A stretch of DNA of 50,843 bases from Candidatus Binatia bacterium (GCA_022824205.1 JAJEAI010000058.1:1-50843); one strand, 5' to 3'. Numbered from the stretch's first letter, positions 35,677-44,514 are shown. Numbers and translations are program-made. The notes: a model not told the origin generated them from the letters alone.

Positions 35677-36624
35677 GTGAGCACGCTCATCACCGGCGCC
35701 GGGCTGGTGGGAACGTCCTTCGCCCAGTTCGCCGTGCGCAGGGACGTCCCGCTGGTCTTCTACGACGCGCAGCCCCAACGCGATTTCCTCGACCGGAAAC
35801 TGCCGGGAGCGGCGGTCGAATTCGTCCAGGGCGACATCCTCGACCTGCCGGCACTGCTTCACACCATGGCCAGGCACCGGGTGGACACCGTGGTCCACAC
35901 CGCCGGCCTGATCGGCAACAAGGTCGCGGAAGCGCCCTACACGGGTGTCCGCATCAACGTCATGGGGACCATCAACGTCCTCGAAGCCGTCCGCTTGGCC
36001 GGTGTGCGGCGGCTCGTGCACATCAGCTCCCTCAGCGTCTACGACCAGCGCCGCGACTGTCCCACGCCGCTGTGCGAGGACTTTCCCCAGGGCAACGGCC
36101 GGCTCTACGACAACACCAAGGCGGCCAAGGAGCTGATGGTGGAGGCCTACCAGGGTCTTTACGGCTTCGAGGTGATCGCCCTGCGCCTGGCGAAGCTTTA
36201 CGGGCTCGGCCGTTTCCGCGGCGGCTCCTCCGGCGGGCGCCTCATCCAAACCCTCGTGGAATGTGCCCTGCGCGGCCAGGTCGCCCGCGTGCCCCGGCCG
36301 CTGACCACGGACTTCGAGTACGTCTACGCCAAGGACGTGGGCCGCGCCGCCGACATCGCCGCCACCATCCCTCTGCCGGCACGGACGCACTTCAACATCG
36401 GCAGCGGCGAGGTGCTGACCTTCGACGCGTTGGTCGCCGCCATCAAGGAAGTCCTCCCGGCCCTGGAAGTCGAGATCCTGCCCGGCCCGCCACCCCCGCT
36501 ACAGGTGAAGCAGCCCATGGACCACTCCCTGGGCCGGGACGTGTTGGGTTGGGAACCTCGATACACGATGGAGGAGGCGTTCAGGGATTTTGTGGCGGAT
36601 CTGGAGGAGGCCGGCGGCTGGTAG
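35677..36624 (+). CDS. Extended SDR, NAD-dependent epimerase/dehydratase-like, paralogue 1
   Basis: A 315-residue extended SDR: cofactor loop LITGAGLVGTSFA (GxGxxG type), GDILDLPAL, and the active-site YDNTKAAKE with the Ser in HISSLSVY. Members interconvert nucleotide sugars or reduce/dehydrate other substrates; with no sugar genes nearby, a small catabolic substrate is at least as likely. GTG start, with GAGGA upstream. Closely similar to 40704-41648 (shared RRLVHISSLSVY/RRIVHISTLSVY, YAKDVGRA, LGWEPR). Confidence 0.85.
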   Translation: MSTLITGAGLVGTSFAQFAVRRDVPLVFYDAQPQRDFLDRKLPGAAVEFVQGDILDLPALLHTMARHRVDTVVHTAGLIGNKVAEAPYTGVRINVMGTINVLEAVRLAGVRRLVHISSLSVYDQRRDCPTPLCEDFPQGNGRLYDNTKAAKELMVEAYQGLYGFEVIALRLAKLYGLGRFRGGSSGGRLIQTLVECALRGQVARVPRPLTTDFEYVYAKDVGRAADIAATIPLPARTHFNIGSGEVLTFDALVAAIKEVLPALEVEILPGPPPPLQVKQPMDHSLGRDVLGWEPRYTMEEAFRDFVADLEEAGGW

Positions 36625-36626
36625 GC

Positions 36627-36941
36627 TCATGCCCCGAAGTCTTCCCGAAATCGTTCGATCTGATGCATGCGTTCGTGGAGGACCGTGACGATACCGATGT
36701 CCCCGTTGTATAGCGCCTTCCAGTACACGAAATGTCTCTTGTACCGGAAAACGTAGCCCTCCACACCAAACTCGGCGGGGATAGGACGTGAGCGAACACT
36801 GCCCGTTGTGATTCGTTCGAATGCCTCGAACAGCCCGGTGATGTAGGCGTCCGCCTGATCCGCTCCCCAGCGCTGCGATGTGTACCGGTAAATTTCGTCG
36901 ATGCGGAACGAGGCCGCTTCCTGTACACGGACAGACGTCAC
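36627..36941 (-). CDS. parE: RelE/ParE-family toxin
   Basis: A 104-residue small basic protein of the ParE/RelE fold: AASFRIDEIYRYTSQRWG at the N-terminus, GYVFRYKRHFVYWKALYNGDIGIVTVLHERMH at the C-terminus. ParE toxins poison gyrase and RelE-type toxins cut mRNA; this short form cannot be placed for certain. It overlaps the antitoxin gene by four bases (ATGA) and is convergent with the SDR gene, two bases away. Confidence 0.82.
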   Translation of the reverse strand: MTSVRVQEAASFRIDEIYRYTSQRWGADQADAYITGLFEAFERITTGSVRSRPIPAEFGVEGYVFRYKRHFVYWKALYNGDIGIVTVLHERMHQIERFREDFGA

Positions 36942-37204
36942 GTGTCGTTCCGGGTCTTGTTCCTTGCGATGACCTCGGTTGCGGAAAGGGGATGGAAAGA
37001 GTCATCCGGTGCCGCGAAGGCCATCGTCAGCTCCGCCTTGAGCCGCTCGAATGCCTCGTGTTCAGCGCGCTCCTTGTCCCGCCTTATCAGATCGCGAATG
37101 TACTCGCTGATGTTTTCGTAGGCCCCGTCATCGCCGACGTTGGCCGAAACGAAGTCACTCAGTGAGCCGCTTAACCGTACTGTCATCGTGGTGGTGCGTG
37201 GCAT
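36938..37204 (-). CDS. parD: ParD-like ribbon-helix-helix antitoxin
   Basis: An 88-residue protein: N-terminal TMTVRLSGSLSDFVSANV strand-helix and YENISEYIRDLIRRDKER helix form a ribbon-helix-helix DNA-binding domain, and the acidic/hydrophobic tail would wrap the toxin. It usually represses its own operon. Palindromes in the promoter (37228-37250) fit that. The pair sits between two catabolic modules and looks like an insertion. Confidence 0.85.
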   Translation of the reverse strand: MPRTTTMTVRLSGSLSDFVSANVGDDGAYENISEYIRDLIRRDKERAEHEAFERLKAELTMAFAAPDDSFHPLSATEVIARNKTRNDT

Positions 37205-37227
37205 GCGCTAGGCTCCCATTGGAATGT

Positions 37228-37250
37228 TGCATGCATTATACACAATATTG
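37228..37250 (-). promoter_or_regulatory. Promoter/operator of the ParDE-like operon
   Basis: On the minus strand a perfect -10 box TATAAT (37240-37235) stands about 30 bases ahead of the antitoxin ATG. It is flanked by two perfect palindromes, TGCATGCA (37228-37235) and CAATATTG (37243-37250), good sites for a dimeric RHH repressor. The -35 region is weak. Confidence 0.55.
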
Positions 37251-37379
37251 AATACAAGGAAAGGAGTTGAGTGCTTCCGTTATCGCTCCGCGTTGACACG
37301 CCGGAGGGAGGTGAACTAGAAACCTCAACAAGGTAACGCCAGCCTACACACCAGACCATACAGGAGATGCGGCAGACCC

Positions 37380-38624
37380 ATGTTCATTGAAAGGGGCGAG
37401 CTGGACCGGCTGCACGCCAAGTACCCCTACCCAAGGTTTTCGGACGCCGAGTACGAACGCCGTTACGCGAACGTGCGCGGGCTACTGCGCGACAAGGAGC
37501 TCGACTGTCTGTTGGTCATCGGCGGCTCGGCCGCATACGGGCGGTTGTGGTCCAATGTCCGTTACCTCACCAACATGATGGGGAAGGCGGAAATGACCTA
37601 CTATTGCTTCTTTCCCAAGGAGGGGAATCCTGCGGTTATCACCCGGCCGGGCCATTCGCTGGCGCCGGGCATGATCGCACGCAGTGCGGTGCAGGAGTTG
37701 GTGGTTGGCCGTCCCAGTGTCCTCGACGCTCTCGTCGGCAAGGTCCGGGAGATGGGTTACGACAAGGGCCGGATCGGCATCGTCGAGTACGATCCCCTGA
37801 CCTCAATTCCGAAAAACCACTGGGATTTCTTTGTGTCGGAGTTGCCCGAGGCCGAGTTCGTGTTTGTAACCAGGGAGTTTCTCGCCCTCAAGTTGTTCAA
37901 GAGCGACGAGGAGATCGAGGCTTTGCGTAAGTCGGCGCTGGTGCAGGACATCGGGCTGCAGGCGCTTGCGGAACAGCTCAAACCCGGAATGACCGAGTCC
38001 GAGGCATTTGCCATCGTGTACGAGGCCGTGGTGCGGAACGGTGGCGAGATGGGCATGATCCAGCTCAGCTCCACGCCCATGTACGATTCGGACGTGGGCG
38101 ACCAGCGTCCGCGTCCCTCGGAGCGGGTGATCACCCATGGTGACATCATCAACAACGAACTGGGAATCCTTTACAACGGCTACGAGGCCCAGACCGGCAA
38201 GCCCATGTTCATCGGTCCGCCCACAGATGAATTCCGGCGCATGTTCGACGTGGCCCTCGAAGCCTACCATCGGGTGGCCGAGACGCTGGTGGTGGGCGGC
38301 ACCGGGTCTGACTCGGTCAACGCCGCCAACAGCGTCATCAAGCCCGCGGGTTACGATGCCTGGGGCGGCTACCTTCAGGGTATGCTGGGCTCGCAACCCC
38401 GCCACGAGCCTCAGATCGGACCGGAGCTGACGAGCCTCGTCGAGAACCGGCTTTACGACGGCGACGACATGGTGTTCAAGAACGGCACGGTCTTTGTCTT
38501 GCAGATCCATTTGGTGGACAAGGAACGGACCAAGGGGCTCTTCATCGGCGACACCTACGCCATGCGGGATTCGGGGACCGAGTGCCTGAACGACTTCCCC
38601 CCGGAGTTGATCCAGATTTCGTAG
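37380..38624 (+). CDS. M24 (pita-bread fold) family protein lacking metal ligands
   Basis: A 414-residue protein with an N-terminal creatinase-like domain (about 1-175, LLVIGGSAAYGRL…YYCFFPKEGNP) and a C-terminal M24 domain. Where aminopeptidase P/prolidase have the metal-binding Asp-Asp-His-Glu-Glu, this one reads INNELGILYNGYEAQTGK (both Asp positions changed), VFVLQIHLV (Glu changed to Gln) and FIGDTYAM (Glu changed to Gly). It is probably not a metallopeptidase; creatinase is a known metal-free member that hydrolyses a C-N bond. Possible promoter upstream: TTGACA at 37293-37298 with TAGAAA 18 bases on. It leads a module with the next amidohydrolase. Confidence 0.75.
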   Translation: MFIERGELDRLHAKYPYPRFSDAEYERRYANVRGLLRDKELDCLLVIGGSAAYGRLWSNVRYLTNMMGKAEMTYYCFFPKEGNPAVITRPGHSLAPGMIARSAVQELVVGRPSVLDALVGKVREMGYDKGRIGIVEYDPLTSIPKNHWDFFVSELPEAEFVFVTREFLALKLFKSDEEIEALRKSALVQDIGLQALAEQLKPGMTESEAFAIVYEAVVRNGGEMGMIQLSSTPMYDSDVGDQRPRPSERVITHGDIINNELGILYNGYEAQTGKPMFIGPPTDEFRRMFDVALEAYHRVAETLVVGGTGSDSVNAANSVIKPAGYDAWGGYLQGMLGSQPRHEPQIGPELTSLVENRLYDGDDMVFKNGTVFVLQIHLVDKERTKGLFIGDTYAMRDSGTECLNDFPPELIQIS

Positions 38625-38669
38625 CGGGACGGCAATCCAGGTGTGAAGACGGGAACAAGGAGCAGTAAC

Positions 38670-39785
38670 ATGGCCAGGAACGGATACCAGGTGTTCGACA
38701 GCGACATGCACGTCTACGATGCGCAGGATCTGTACGAGAAGTACATGAATCCCAAGTGGGGCGACCGGATCCCCGTCGGCAAGGCGCGCACCAAGCACGG
38801 GCGTATCGAGTTCAGCCTGGGCAACGGCAAGGTGATGCGGCCGCGGCAAAAGCTCCTGGAGCACGGCGAGGACAGCGTGGCGGACCGCTACGGTTACGCG
38901 CTGGAGCACGGGTACGATGCGCCTTCCCAGGTGGTTGCCATGGACAACGAAGGGCTGGACGTGGCGGTGATGTTCCGCACCTCGCCGCTCCACTGCGACG
39001 ACAGCTTCGAGCCGGAATACGCCAACGACCTGTGCCGGGCGTGGAACGACTGGATCGCGGACTTTTGCGGCGAGCGACCGGAGCGCATGAAGGCATCGGG
39101 GCTGCTCACGCTGCACGACGTGGACATGGCGGTGGACGAGGCCAGGAGGTCGGTGACGGAGCTGGGTGTGGTCGGCCTTTCCGTGTGTCCCGAGCCCGTG
39201 AACGGCCGGCGCATCCATGACCGCTACTACGATCCCCTGTGGGCGGAGATCGACCGGCTGAAGGTGCCGCTGTGTTTCCATCCACCCGCCAACCCCAAGC
39301 AGCAACAGGTGGCGCGGGAGTTCTACGGCCATCCCAATTCCAGCGTCATCGCCATGGCGTTGCGCAACCCCATCGAGCTGCAACTCGCGGTTTCCGCCTT
39401 CTGCGGGGGCGGCGTGCTGGAGAAGTTCCCGACGCTGAAGGTGGCGTTCCTGGAAGGCAACTGCGCGTGGCTGCCGTGGTTGCTGTACCGGCTGGACGAA
39501 AGGGCGGAGCTACACGGCGCTCTCACCGACGTGCCGCTGTCACGGAAGCCCAGCGAGTACTTCCTGGACCAGTGCTACATCTCGGTGGACGTGGACGAGT
39601 ATCTCGTGACCGACGTCATCGGCCGGCTGGGCGACGACAACATCGTCATCTCCACCGACTATCCGCACATCGACGCCCACTACCCGCACGCGGTGGAGGA
39701 GTTCATGGAGACGCCGGGCCTGAGCGAAGGCTCCATGAGGAAGATCCTGTGGGACAACTGCGCGAGGCTGTACGGCGTGGGCTGA
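38670..39785 (+). CDS. Amidohydrolase_2-family protein (DSDMHVYDA type)
   Basis: A 371-residue amidohydrolase: FDSDMHVYDA, the His of LCFHPPANPK and the Asp of ISTDYPHIDAHY as metal ligands, ending WDNCARLYGV. The ATG at 38670 follows CAAGGAGC. It is the near paralogue of 33085-34221. It follows the metal-free M24 protein by 45 bases, in probable operon. Confidence 0.86.
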   Translation: MARNGYQVFDSDMHVYDAQDLYEKYMNPKWGDRIPVGKARTKHGRIEFSLGNGKVMRPRQKLLEHGEDSVADRYGYALEHGYDAPSQVVAMDNEGLDVAVMFRTSPLHCDDSFEPEYANDLCRAWNDWIADFCGERPERMKASGLLTLHDVDMAVDEARRSVTELGVVGLSVCPEPVNGRRIHDRYYDPLWAEIDRLKVPLCFHPPANPKQQQVAREFYGHPNSSVIAMALRNPIELQLAVSAFCGGGVLEKFPTLKVAFLEGNCAWLPWLLYRLDERAELHGALTDVPLSRKPSEYFLDQCYISVDVDEYLVTDVIGRLGDDNIVISTDYPHIDAHYPHAVEEFMETPGLSEGSMRKILWDNCARLYGVG

Positions 39786-39814
39786 CAGCGCTCAACCGGA
39801 CACTCGGCAGACAC

Positions 39815-39934
39815 CTAGTCCCTCTTCTTGGGTGGCGGTGGCGGCGGGGGCGGTGGTTTCCTGATGGGTGCCGATTTGGGCGACATGCCTTTCTCGATAC
39901 GTCTTGAGGGCGGAGGGTTTGGTTCCTTAGCCAT
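39815..39934 (-). CDS. 39-residue proline-rich small protein
   Basis: A very short open frame: MAKEPNPPPSRRIEKG, then MSPKSAPIRK, nine prolines in a row and a basic KKRD end. Its ATG overlaps the stop of the DUF6338 gene by eight bases and has GGAG upstream, so it appears to be translationally coupled. No signal peptide. The polyproline run would need EF-P for translation. Function unknown; it may serve as a partner of the membrane protein. Confidence 0.5.
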   Translation of the reverse strand: MAKEPNPPPSRRIEKGMSPKSAPIRKPPPPPPPPPKKRD

Positions 39935-40538
39935 GACTCAACTCCTCTGGTCCGTTTGGCGTCGTGCTGACAAACTCAACCATTTCAACTTGGTCTACGG
40001 GGACTAAGATCGCAGAAACGCCTGTCGCGGGTGTTCGCTCATCGTCCGTCAGCCATTCGGCTTCCGCGATTCGGAGGTGCCCTTCGTCGGGACGACTAGG
40101 CCACTCTTCGGGCCAGCCATACAAGCGACGTTCTCCTTTGAGATGCCCCGTAACATAGCAGTCGCAGTGGCGCGAGAAGGCGGAATACCACTCGGATGCG
40201 TACGAGGTTTCTCTTGTTACACCGAGCCGACGAAGAACGCGATGCAATGTATCCCAATTCAGGCAATAGGCGGTTACCAGCCCCAAGACGACGGCGACTG
40301 CAACGGAAAGCAAGAGTTCCCAATTTGTTCGCCAAGGGTCGTTGTCCCCAACGCTTCTCGCAAAGAGGATGCCGTCGGTGATTGCCTTCCCTATCACGGT
40401 GAAGATCAGAGCCTGAGTCACGCGGTCAAAGGGGCCCGGTTTGGGATACGAGGTAAGTGAGTAGAAGATCGCCGCCGCTACGAATCCCGGCAAGAGAAAA
40501 CTCAAGACTCCGACAATCTCGCTGGATGTCCAGTTCAT
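39927..40538 (-). CDS. DUF6338-like membrane protein
   Basis: A 203-residue protein with hydrophobic segments near residues 10-28 (GVLSFLLPGFVAAAIFYSLT), 45-62 and 75-95, then a cytoplasmic C-terminal half with YASEWYSAFSRH and YVTGHLKGERRLYGWPEEWP. This matches the DUF6338 pattern, function unknown. The ATG at 40538 follows GGGAGGTGA. It lies on the opposite strand to the surrounding catabolic genes and has lower GC, so it looks acquired. Confidence 0.7.
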   Translation of the reverse strand: MNWTSSEIVGVLSFLLPGFVAAAIFYSLTSYPKPGPFDRVTQALIFTVIGKAITDGILFARSVGDNDPWRTNWELLLSVAVAVVLGLVTAYCLNWDTLHRVLRRLGVTRETSYASEWYSAFSRHCDCYVTGHLKGERRLYGWPEEWPSRPDEGHLRIAEAEWLTDDERTPATGVSAILVPVDQVEMVEFVSTTPNGPEELSHG

Positions 40539-40703
40539 CGCTGTTTCACCTCCCCGATTCCTCGTTCTGAACGTACGCCAGTTCATGGACATTCATCGAT
40601 ACCGTCTTTCCAATGTCCCAACTCCTCCGACCTCTTGCAAGCGCCAAAACCCAGGCCAACTACCCCTCTCCCAACCCCGCAGCGTCCATGCTAGATTGCC
40701 GCA

Positions 40704-41648
40704 ATGGCGACTCTGATCACGGGCAGCGGGCTTATCGGCGCTTCTTTCGGGCAGTTTGCCGCCGAGCGGGGCGAGCGTCTCGTCTTCGTGGACTTCCAGC
40801 CGCGGGATGACTACCTGAAACAGAAGCTTGGCGGCGCGGACTTTGTCTCCCTCCAGGGGGACGTGCTGGATCTCCCGGCGCTCACGGGCATCATCAAGGC
40901 CCATGTCGTCGATACGGTGCTGCACACGGCGGCCATCATCGCCGGCCGGGTAGCCCGCGAGGGTTACTGGGCCTTCAACGTCAACATTCAGGGCACCATC
41001 AACGTCGCGGAGGCGGCGCGGCTCGCTGGAGTCAGGCGGATCGTGCACATCAGCACGCTCAGCGTCTACAACCGTGCGTTCGAGGGGCCGGACCCGGTTC
41101 CCGAGACGCTCCAGCGGGGCGACAGCACGGCCTACGGCAACTCCAAGGCCGTGCAGGAGCTGGTGCTGGAAGCCTACCAGCGGCTCTATGGCTTCGAGCT
41201 GATGGTGGTGCGGCTGGCGCACGTGTTCGGGCTGGGCCATTTCCTCGGCGGGGCCGAGAGCGGTGCCATCACGCACACGCTGCTGACCTGCGGCCGGGAA
41301 GGCGGCGTGGCGACGATCCCGCGGCGCCAGGCGAGGCCCCTGGAGCGCATCTACGCCAAGGACGTGGGGCGCGCGGTAGATCTCGCCGCCACCGTGCCGG
41401 TGCCGCCGGTGAACGTGTTCAACATCGGCACCGGTCTGGTCACGACCTTCGATGAGTTGGTGGCGGCGGCGAGGACGATCTATCCGGACCTGGAGGTGGA
41501 AGTCGTTCCGGACGGCACCCCGCACGTGGGGCCGAAGCAGCGTCTGGATATCGCGAGGGCGAAGGAACATCTCGGCTGGGAGCCGCGGTTCGACCTGGAG
41601 GCGGCGTTGCGCGACTACGTCCAGGACCTGGACGCGCTGGAGGCATAG
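40704..41648 (+). CDS. Extended SDR, NAD-dependent epimerase/dehydratase-like, paralogue 2
   Basis: A 314-residue extended SDR: LITGSGLIGASFGQ cofactor loop, GDVLDLPAL, HISTLSVYN and the active-site YGNSKAVQE. It is the paralogue of 35677-36624. No SD is seen before the ATG at 40704. It precedes the large amidohydrolase by 100 bases. Confidence 0.85.
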   Translation: MATLITGSGLIGASFGQFAAERGERLVFVDFQPRDDYLKQKLGGADFVSLQGDVLDLPALTGIIKAHVVDTVLHTAAIIAGRVAREGYWAFNVNIQGTINVAEAARLAGVRRIVHISTLSVYNRAFEGPDPVPETLQRGDSTAYGNSKAVQELVLEAYQRLYGFELMVVRLAHVFGLGHFLGGAESGAITHTLLTCGREGGVATIPRRQARPLERIYAKDVGRAVDLAATVPVPPVNVFNIGTGLVTTFDELVAAARTIYPDLEVEVVPDGTPHVGPKQRLDIARAKEHLGWEPRFDLEAALRDYVQDLDALEA

Positions 41649-41748
41649 CGCCGCCCCGCTGACCCAGGGCAGGAGGGCAGGGCGGCCGATCCGGTGTCCC
41701 TTCCGGTGGAGCTTGACCGCACGGAACGCCGGAGAAGGAGACGGACAC

Positions 41749-43197
41749 ATGAGTTCAGGACATTCATCGGAATCCGAGGCGGTACGCGCCCGGCTCGACC
41801 ATCCGATCATCGACACCGACGGCCACACGGTCGAGTTGTCTCCCCTCTACCACGACTACCTGAAGGAACTGGGTGGCTCCGACATGCCGCGGCGCTATGC
41901 CGAGGCCGTGAGCGGCCGTTCCAACAGCCGCTGGGCGTTCATGACCGAGGCGGAGCGGCGCAGCGTGCGTGCCCACTGTCCGCCGTGGTGGGCGCGTCCG
42001 GCAAGCAACACCCTGGACCGCGCCACCGCGTCGCTGCCGCGGCTCCTGCATGAACGCATGGACCGGATGGGCATCGACTACGCCGTACTCTATCCCACCG
42101 AGGGTCTGGCCGGGCCGCCCCGGTTCGAGGACGAGGAGCTGCGCCGCGTGTCGTGCCGGGCACTCAACAAGTTCCACGCGGAGTTCTACGGCGAGTGCTC
42201 CGACCGCATGACCCCGGCCGCGGTGATCCCCACGCATACCCCGCAAGAGGCCATCGAGGACACCGAGTACGCCGTCCGGGAACTGGGCCTCAAGACCATC
42301 GTCATCTCCCACGTGGACCGTCCGGTCCCGCGGGTGGAGGAGGAGCGTCCCGACCTGGCGCCGTTCGCGCGCTACATCGACACCCTGGCGCTGGACAGCG
42401 ACTACGACTACGACCCGTTCTGGCAGCGCTGCATGGAGCTGGGCGTAGCGCCGACGTCCCACGCGAGCGGTCAGGGCTGGGGCAGCCGGCGATCGGTCAC
42501 CAACTACATGTACAACCACATCGGGCACTTCGCATCGGCCGGCGAGGCCATGTGCAAAGCGATGTTTTTCGGCGGAGTTACGTACCGGTTTCCAAAGCTC
42601 AACTTCGCATTTCTGGAGTGCGGCGTGGCCTGGGCTTGCAGCCTCTACAGCGACATCCTGGAGCACTGGGAGAAGCGCAACCGTGACGTTATCGCCGGGC
42701 TGGACCCCGAGAGCACCGACGTCGATCTCATGATGAAGCTGGTGGCGGAGTACTCCGGCATCGACAGTGAAACGAAGCTCGAAGAGATCCGTGCGTCCCT
42801 CGGCCGCAAGCAGCGCCGCCCCGAGAACCTCGACGACTGGTCGCGCTGCGGCATCGACAAGGCCGAGGACATCCGGGACCGCTTCGTACCGCGCTTCTAC
42901 TTCGGGTGCGAGGCCGACGACCGCATGATCGCCTGGGCCTTCAACGACAGGCTGAATCCCTTCGGCGCCAAGCTGGGCGCCATGATGAGCTCGGACATCG
43001 GCCACTGGGACGTGACCGACATGACCGAGGTGGTGGCGGAGGCCCACGAACTGGTGGACCATGGGCACATCACCGACGAGGACTTTCGCGACTTCAGCTT
43101 CACCAACGCGGTGAACTTCTACGCCGGCGTGAACCCGGTTTTTTTTGCGGGCACCGCTTGCGAGGACGCCGCCGCCCGGGTTCTGGCCGCGGTTTGA
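41749..43197 (+). CDS. Long amidohydrolase_2-family protein (about 480 residues)
   Basis: A 482-residue amidohydrolase, about 110 residues longer than the others here. The first metal motif is IIDTDGHTVEL, a later His is in PTSHASGQGWG, and the Asp in MSSDIGHWDV occupies the final ligand position. The extra length lies mainly at about residues 200-230 and in a helical insert at about 305-370 (LDPESTDVDLMMKLVAEYSG). The ATG at 41749 follows GAAGGAGA. Substrate unknown; the insert may bury the active site or mediate oligomers. Confidence 0.84.
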   Translation: MSSGHSSESEAVRARLDHPIIDTDGHTVELSPLYHDYLKELGGSDMPRRYAEAVSGRSNSRWAFMTEAERRSVRAHCPPWWARPASNTLDRATASLPRLLHERMDRMGIDYAVLYPTEGLAGPPRFEDEELRRVSCRALNKFHAEFYGECSDRMTPAAVIPTHTPQEAIEDTEYAVRELGLKTIVISHVDRPVPRVEEERPDLAPFARYIDTLALDSDYDYDPFWQRCMELGVAPTSHASGQGWGSRRSVTNYMYNHIGHFASAGEAMCKAMFFGGVTYRFPKLNFAFLECGVAWACSLYSDILEHWEKRNRDVIAGLDPESTDVDLMMKLVAEYSGIDSETKLEEIRASLGRKQRRPENLDDWSRCGIDKAEDIRDRFVPRFYFGCEADDRMIAWAFNDRLNPFGAKLGAMMSSDIGHWDVTDMTEVVAEAHELVDHGHITDEDFRDFSFTNAVNFYAGVNPVFFAGTACEDAAARVLAAV

Positions 43198-43262
43198 TTC
43201 CCGCCGGCAGGCGAGCCGGGGGATTCTTGGAAATAGACCGGAAACAGGGGAGAGGAACGCTC

Positions 43263-44369
43263 ATGAAGGACGGATTGAAGGTCATGGACTCGGACATGCA
43301 CGTGCGCGAGCCCGGGGACCTCTGGGCGAAGTACCTGGAGCCCGAGTGGCGCGACCGCGGACCCAAGATTCTGAGCACCACCACGCGCAGCTCGGCCATG
43401 GTCATGCTCGACGGCCAGATCCTCAAGGGCTACCCGCCTGCCTACCGCGGGGGCATCTTCGACGCCACCCGCATCGACGCGGAGATCGCCGATGCCCGCG
43501 CGCGGGGTTTCGACGGGGTCTCGCAGCTCGACGCTATGGAAAAGGAAGGGCTGGACCTGGCGATCATGTACCCGTCCATCGGGCTGGGCGTCATGATGCG
43601 CGACGACATGGACCCCAAGCTCGGCGCCGCCATTGCCCGCGCCTACAACAACTGGCTCCACGACTTCTGCCAGACCGACCCCGAGCGGATGAAAGGCTCG
43701 GCCATGATCTCTCTCCACGACGTGACCGAGGCCGCCAAGGAGGCCCGCCGCGCCGTTGAGGAACTGGGTTTCGTGTCCGTGTTCGCCCGTCCCGAGCCAC
43801 TCCGCTCCATGCCCTGGCATTCCCGCTACTACGACGTGCTGTGGTCCACCCTGGAAGAACTGGACATCCCCATCGGCTTCCACTCCGCCGCTTCAGCCGG
43901 CGAGGTCCGGCAGATGGGCGATCTGTTCGGCGACGACCTGCTGCTGCGGCACATCTGCGAGCACCCCATGTCCAACATGATGGCCATGATCGACGTCATC
44001 GGCGGCGGCGTGCTGGAGCGCCACCCCAAGCTCAAGGTCGCCTTCCTGGAATGTTACTGCGGCTGGGTCTCCTTCATGCTTCACCGCATGGACGGCGCCA
44101 TGGACAAGGCGCGCCACCCCAACGTCAAGGAGCTCAAGCCCAGCGAGTTCTTCAAGCGCCAGTGCTGGATCTCCACCGAATCCGAGAAGGAACTCCCCAT
44201 GATCGCCGACCTCATCGGCGACGACAACATCGTCTACTCCACCGACTACCCCCACGGAGACTCCGACTTCCCCCACGCCGTGGAGGAGTTCCTGGAGGTG
44301 GAAGGGGTCTCCAAGGAGACGAAGCGGAAGATCCTCTGGGACAACTGCGCGCGGCTGTACAATCTGTGA
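43263..44369 (+). CDS. Amidohydrolase_2-family protein (DSDMHVREP type)
   Basis: A 368-residue amidohydrolase: MDSDMHVREP, the His of IGFHSAASAG, the Asp of YSTDYPHGDSDF, ending WDNCARLYNL. The ATG at 43263 follows GGGAGAGG. It lies 65 bases after the long amidohydrolase and is the last gene of the catabolic stretch. Confidence 0.86.
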   Translation: MKDGLKVMDSDMHVREPGDLWAKYLEPEWRDRGPKILSTTTRSSAMVMLDGQILKGYPPAYRGGIFDATRIDAEIADARARGFDGVSQLDAMEKEGLDLAIMYPSIGLGVMMRDDMDPKLGAAIARAYNNWLHDFCQTDPERMKGSAMISLHDVTEAAKEARRAVEELGFVSVFARPEPLRSMPWHSRYYDVLWSTLEELDIPIGFHSAASAGEVRQMGDLFGDDLLLRHICEHPMSNMMAMIDVIGGGVLERHPKLKVAFLECYCGWVSFMLHRMDGAMDKARHPNVKELKPSEFFKRQCWISTESEKELPMIADLIGDDNIVYSTDYPHGDSDFPHAVEEFLEVEGVSKETKRKILWDNCARLYNL

Positions 44370-44514
44370 TCGGTGACGGGAAGGCCTTCGGCCAATGTCG
44401 CTACGCTCGATCCTTGTCGCGCCGCGAACCCGGAGCGGTCAGGGGGTCAGGCGCCGTCCATTGAGGGACGGTGGGCGTTGCGGATCATGCAGGCTGATAC
44501 CGCTGAACGTCGAT

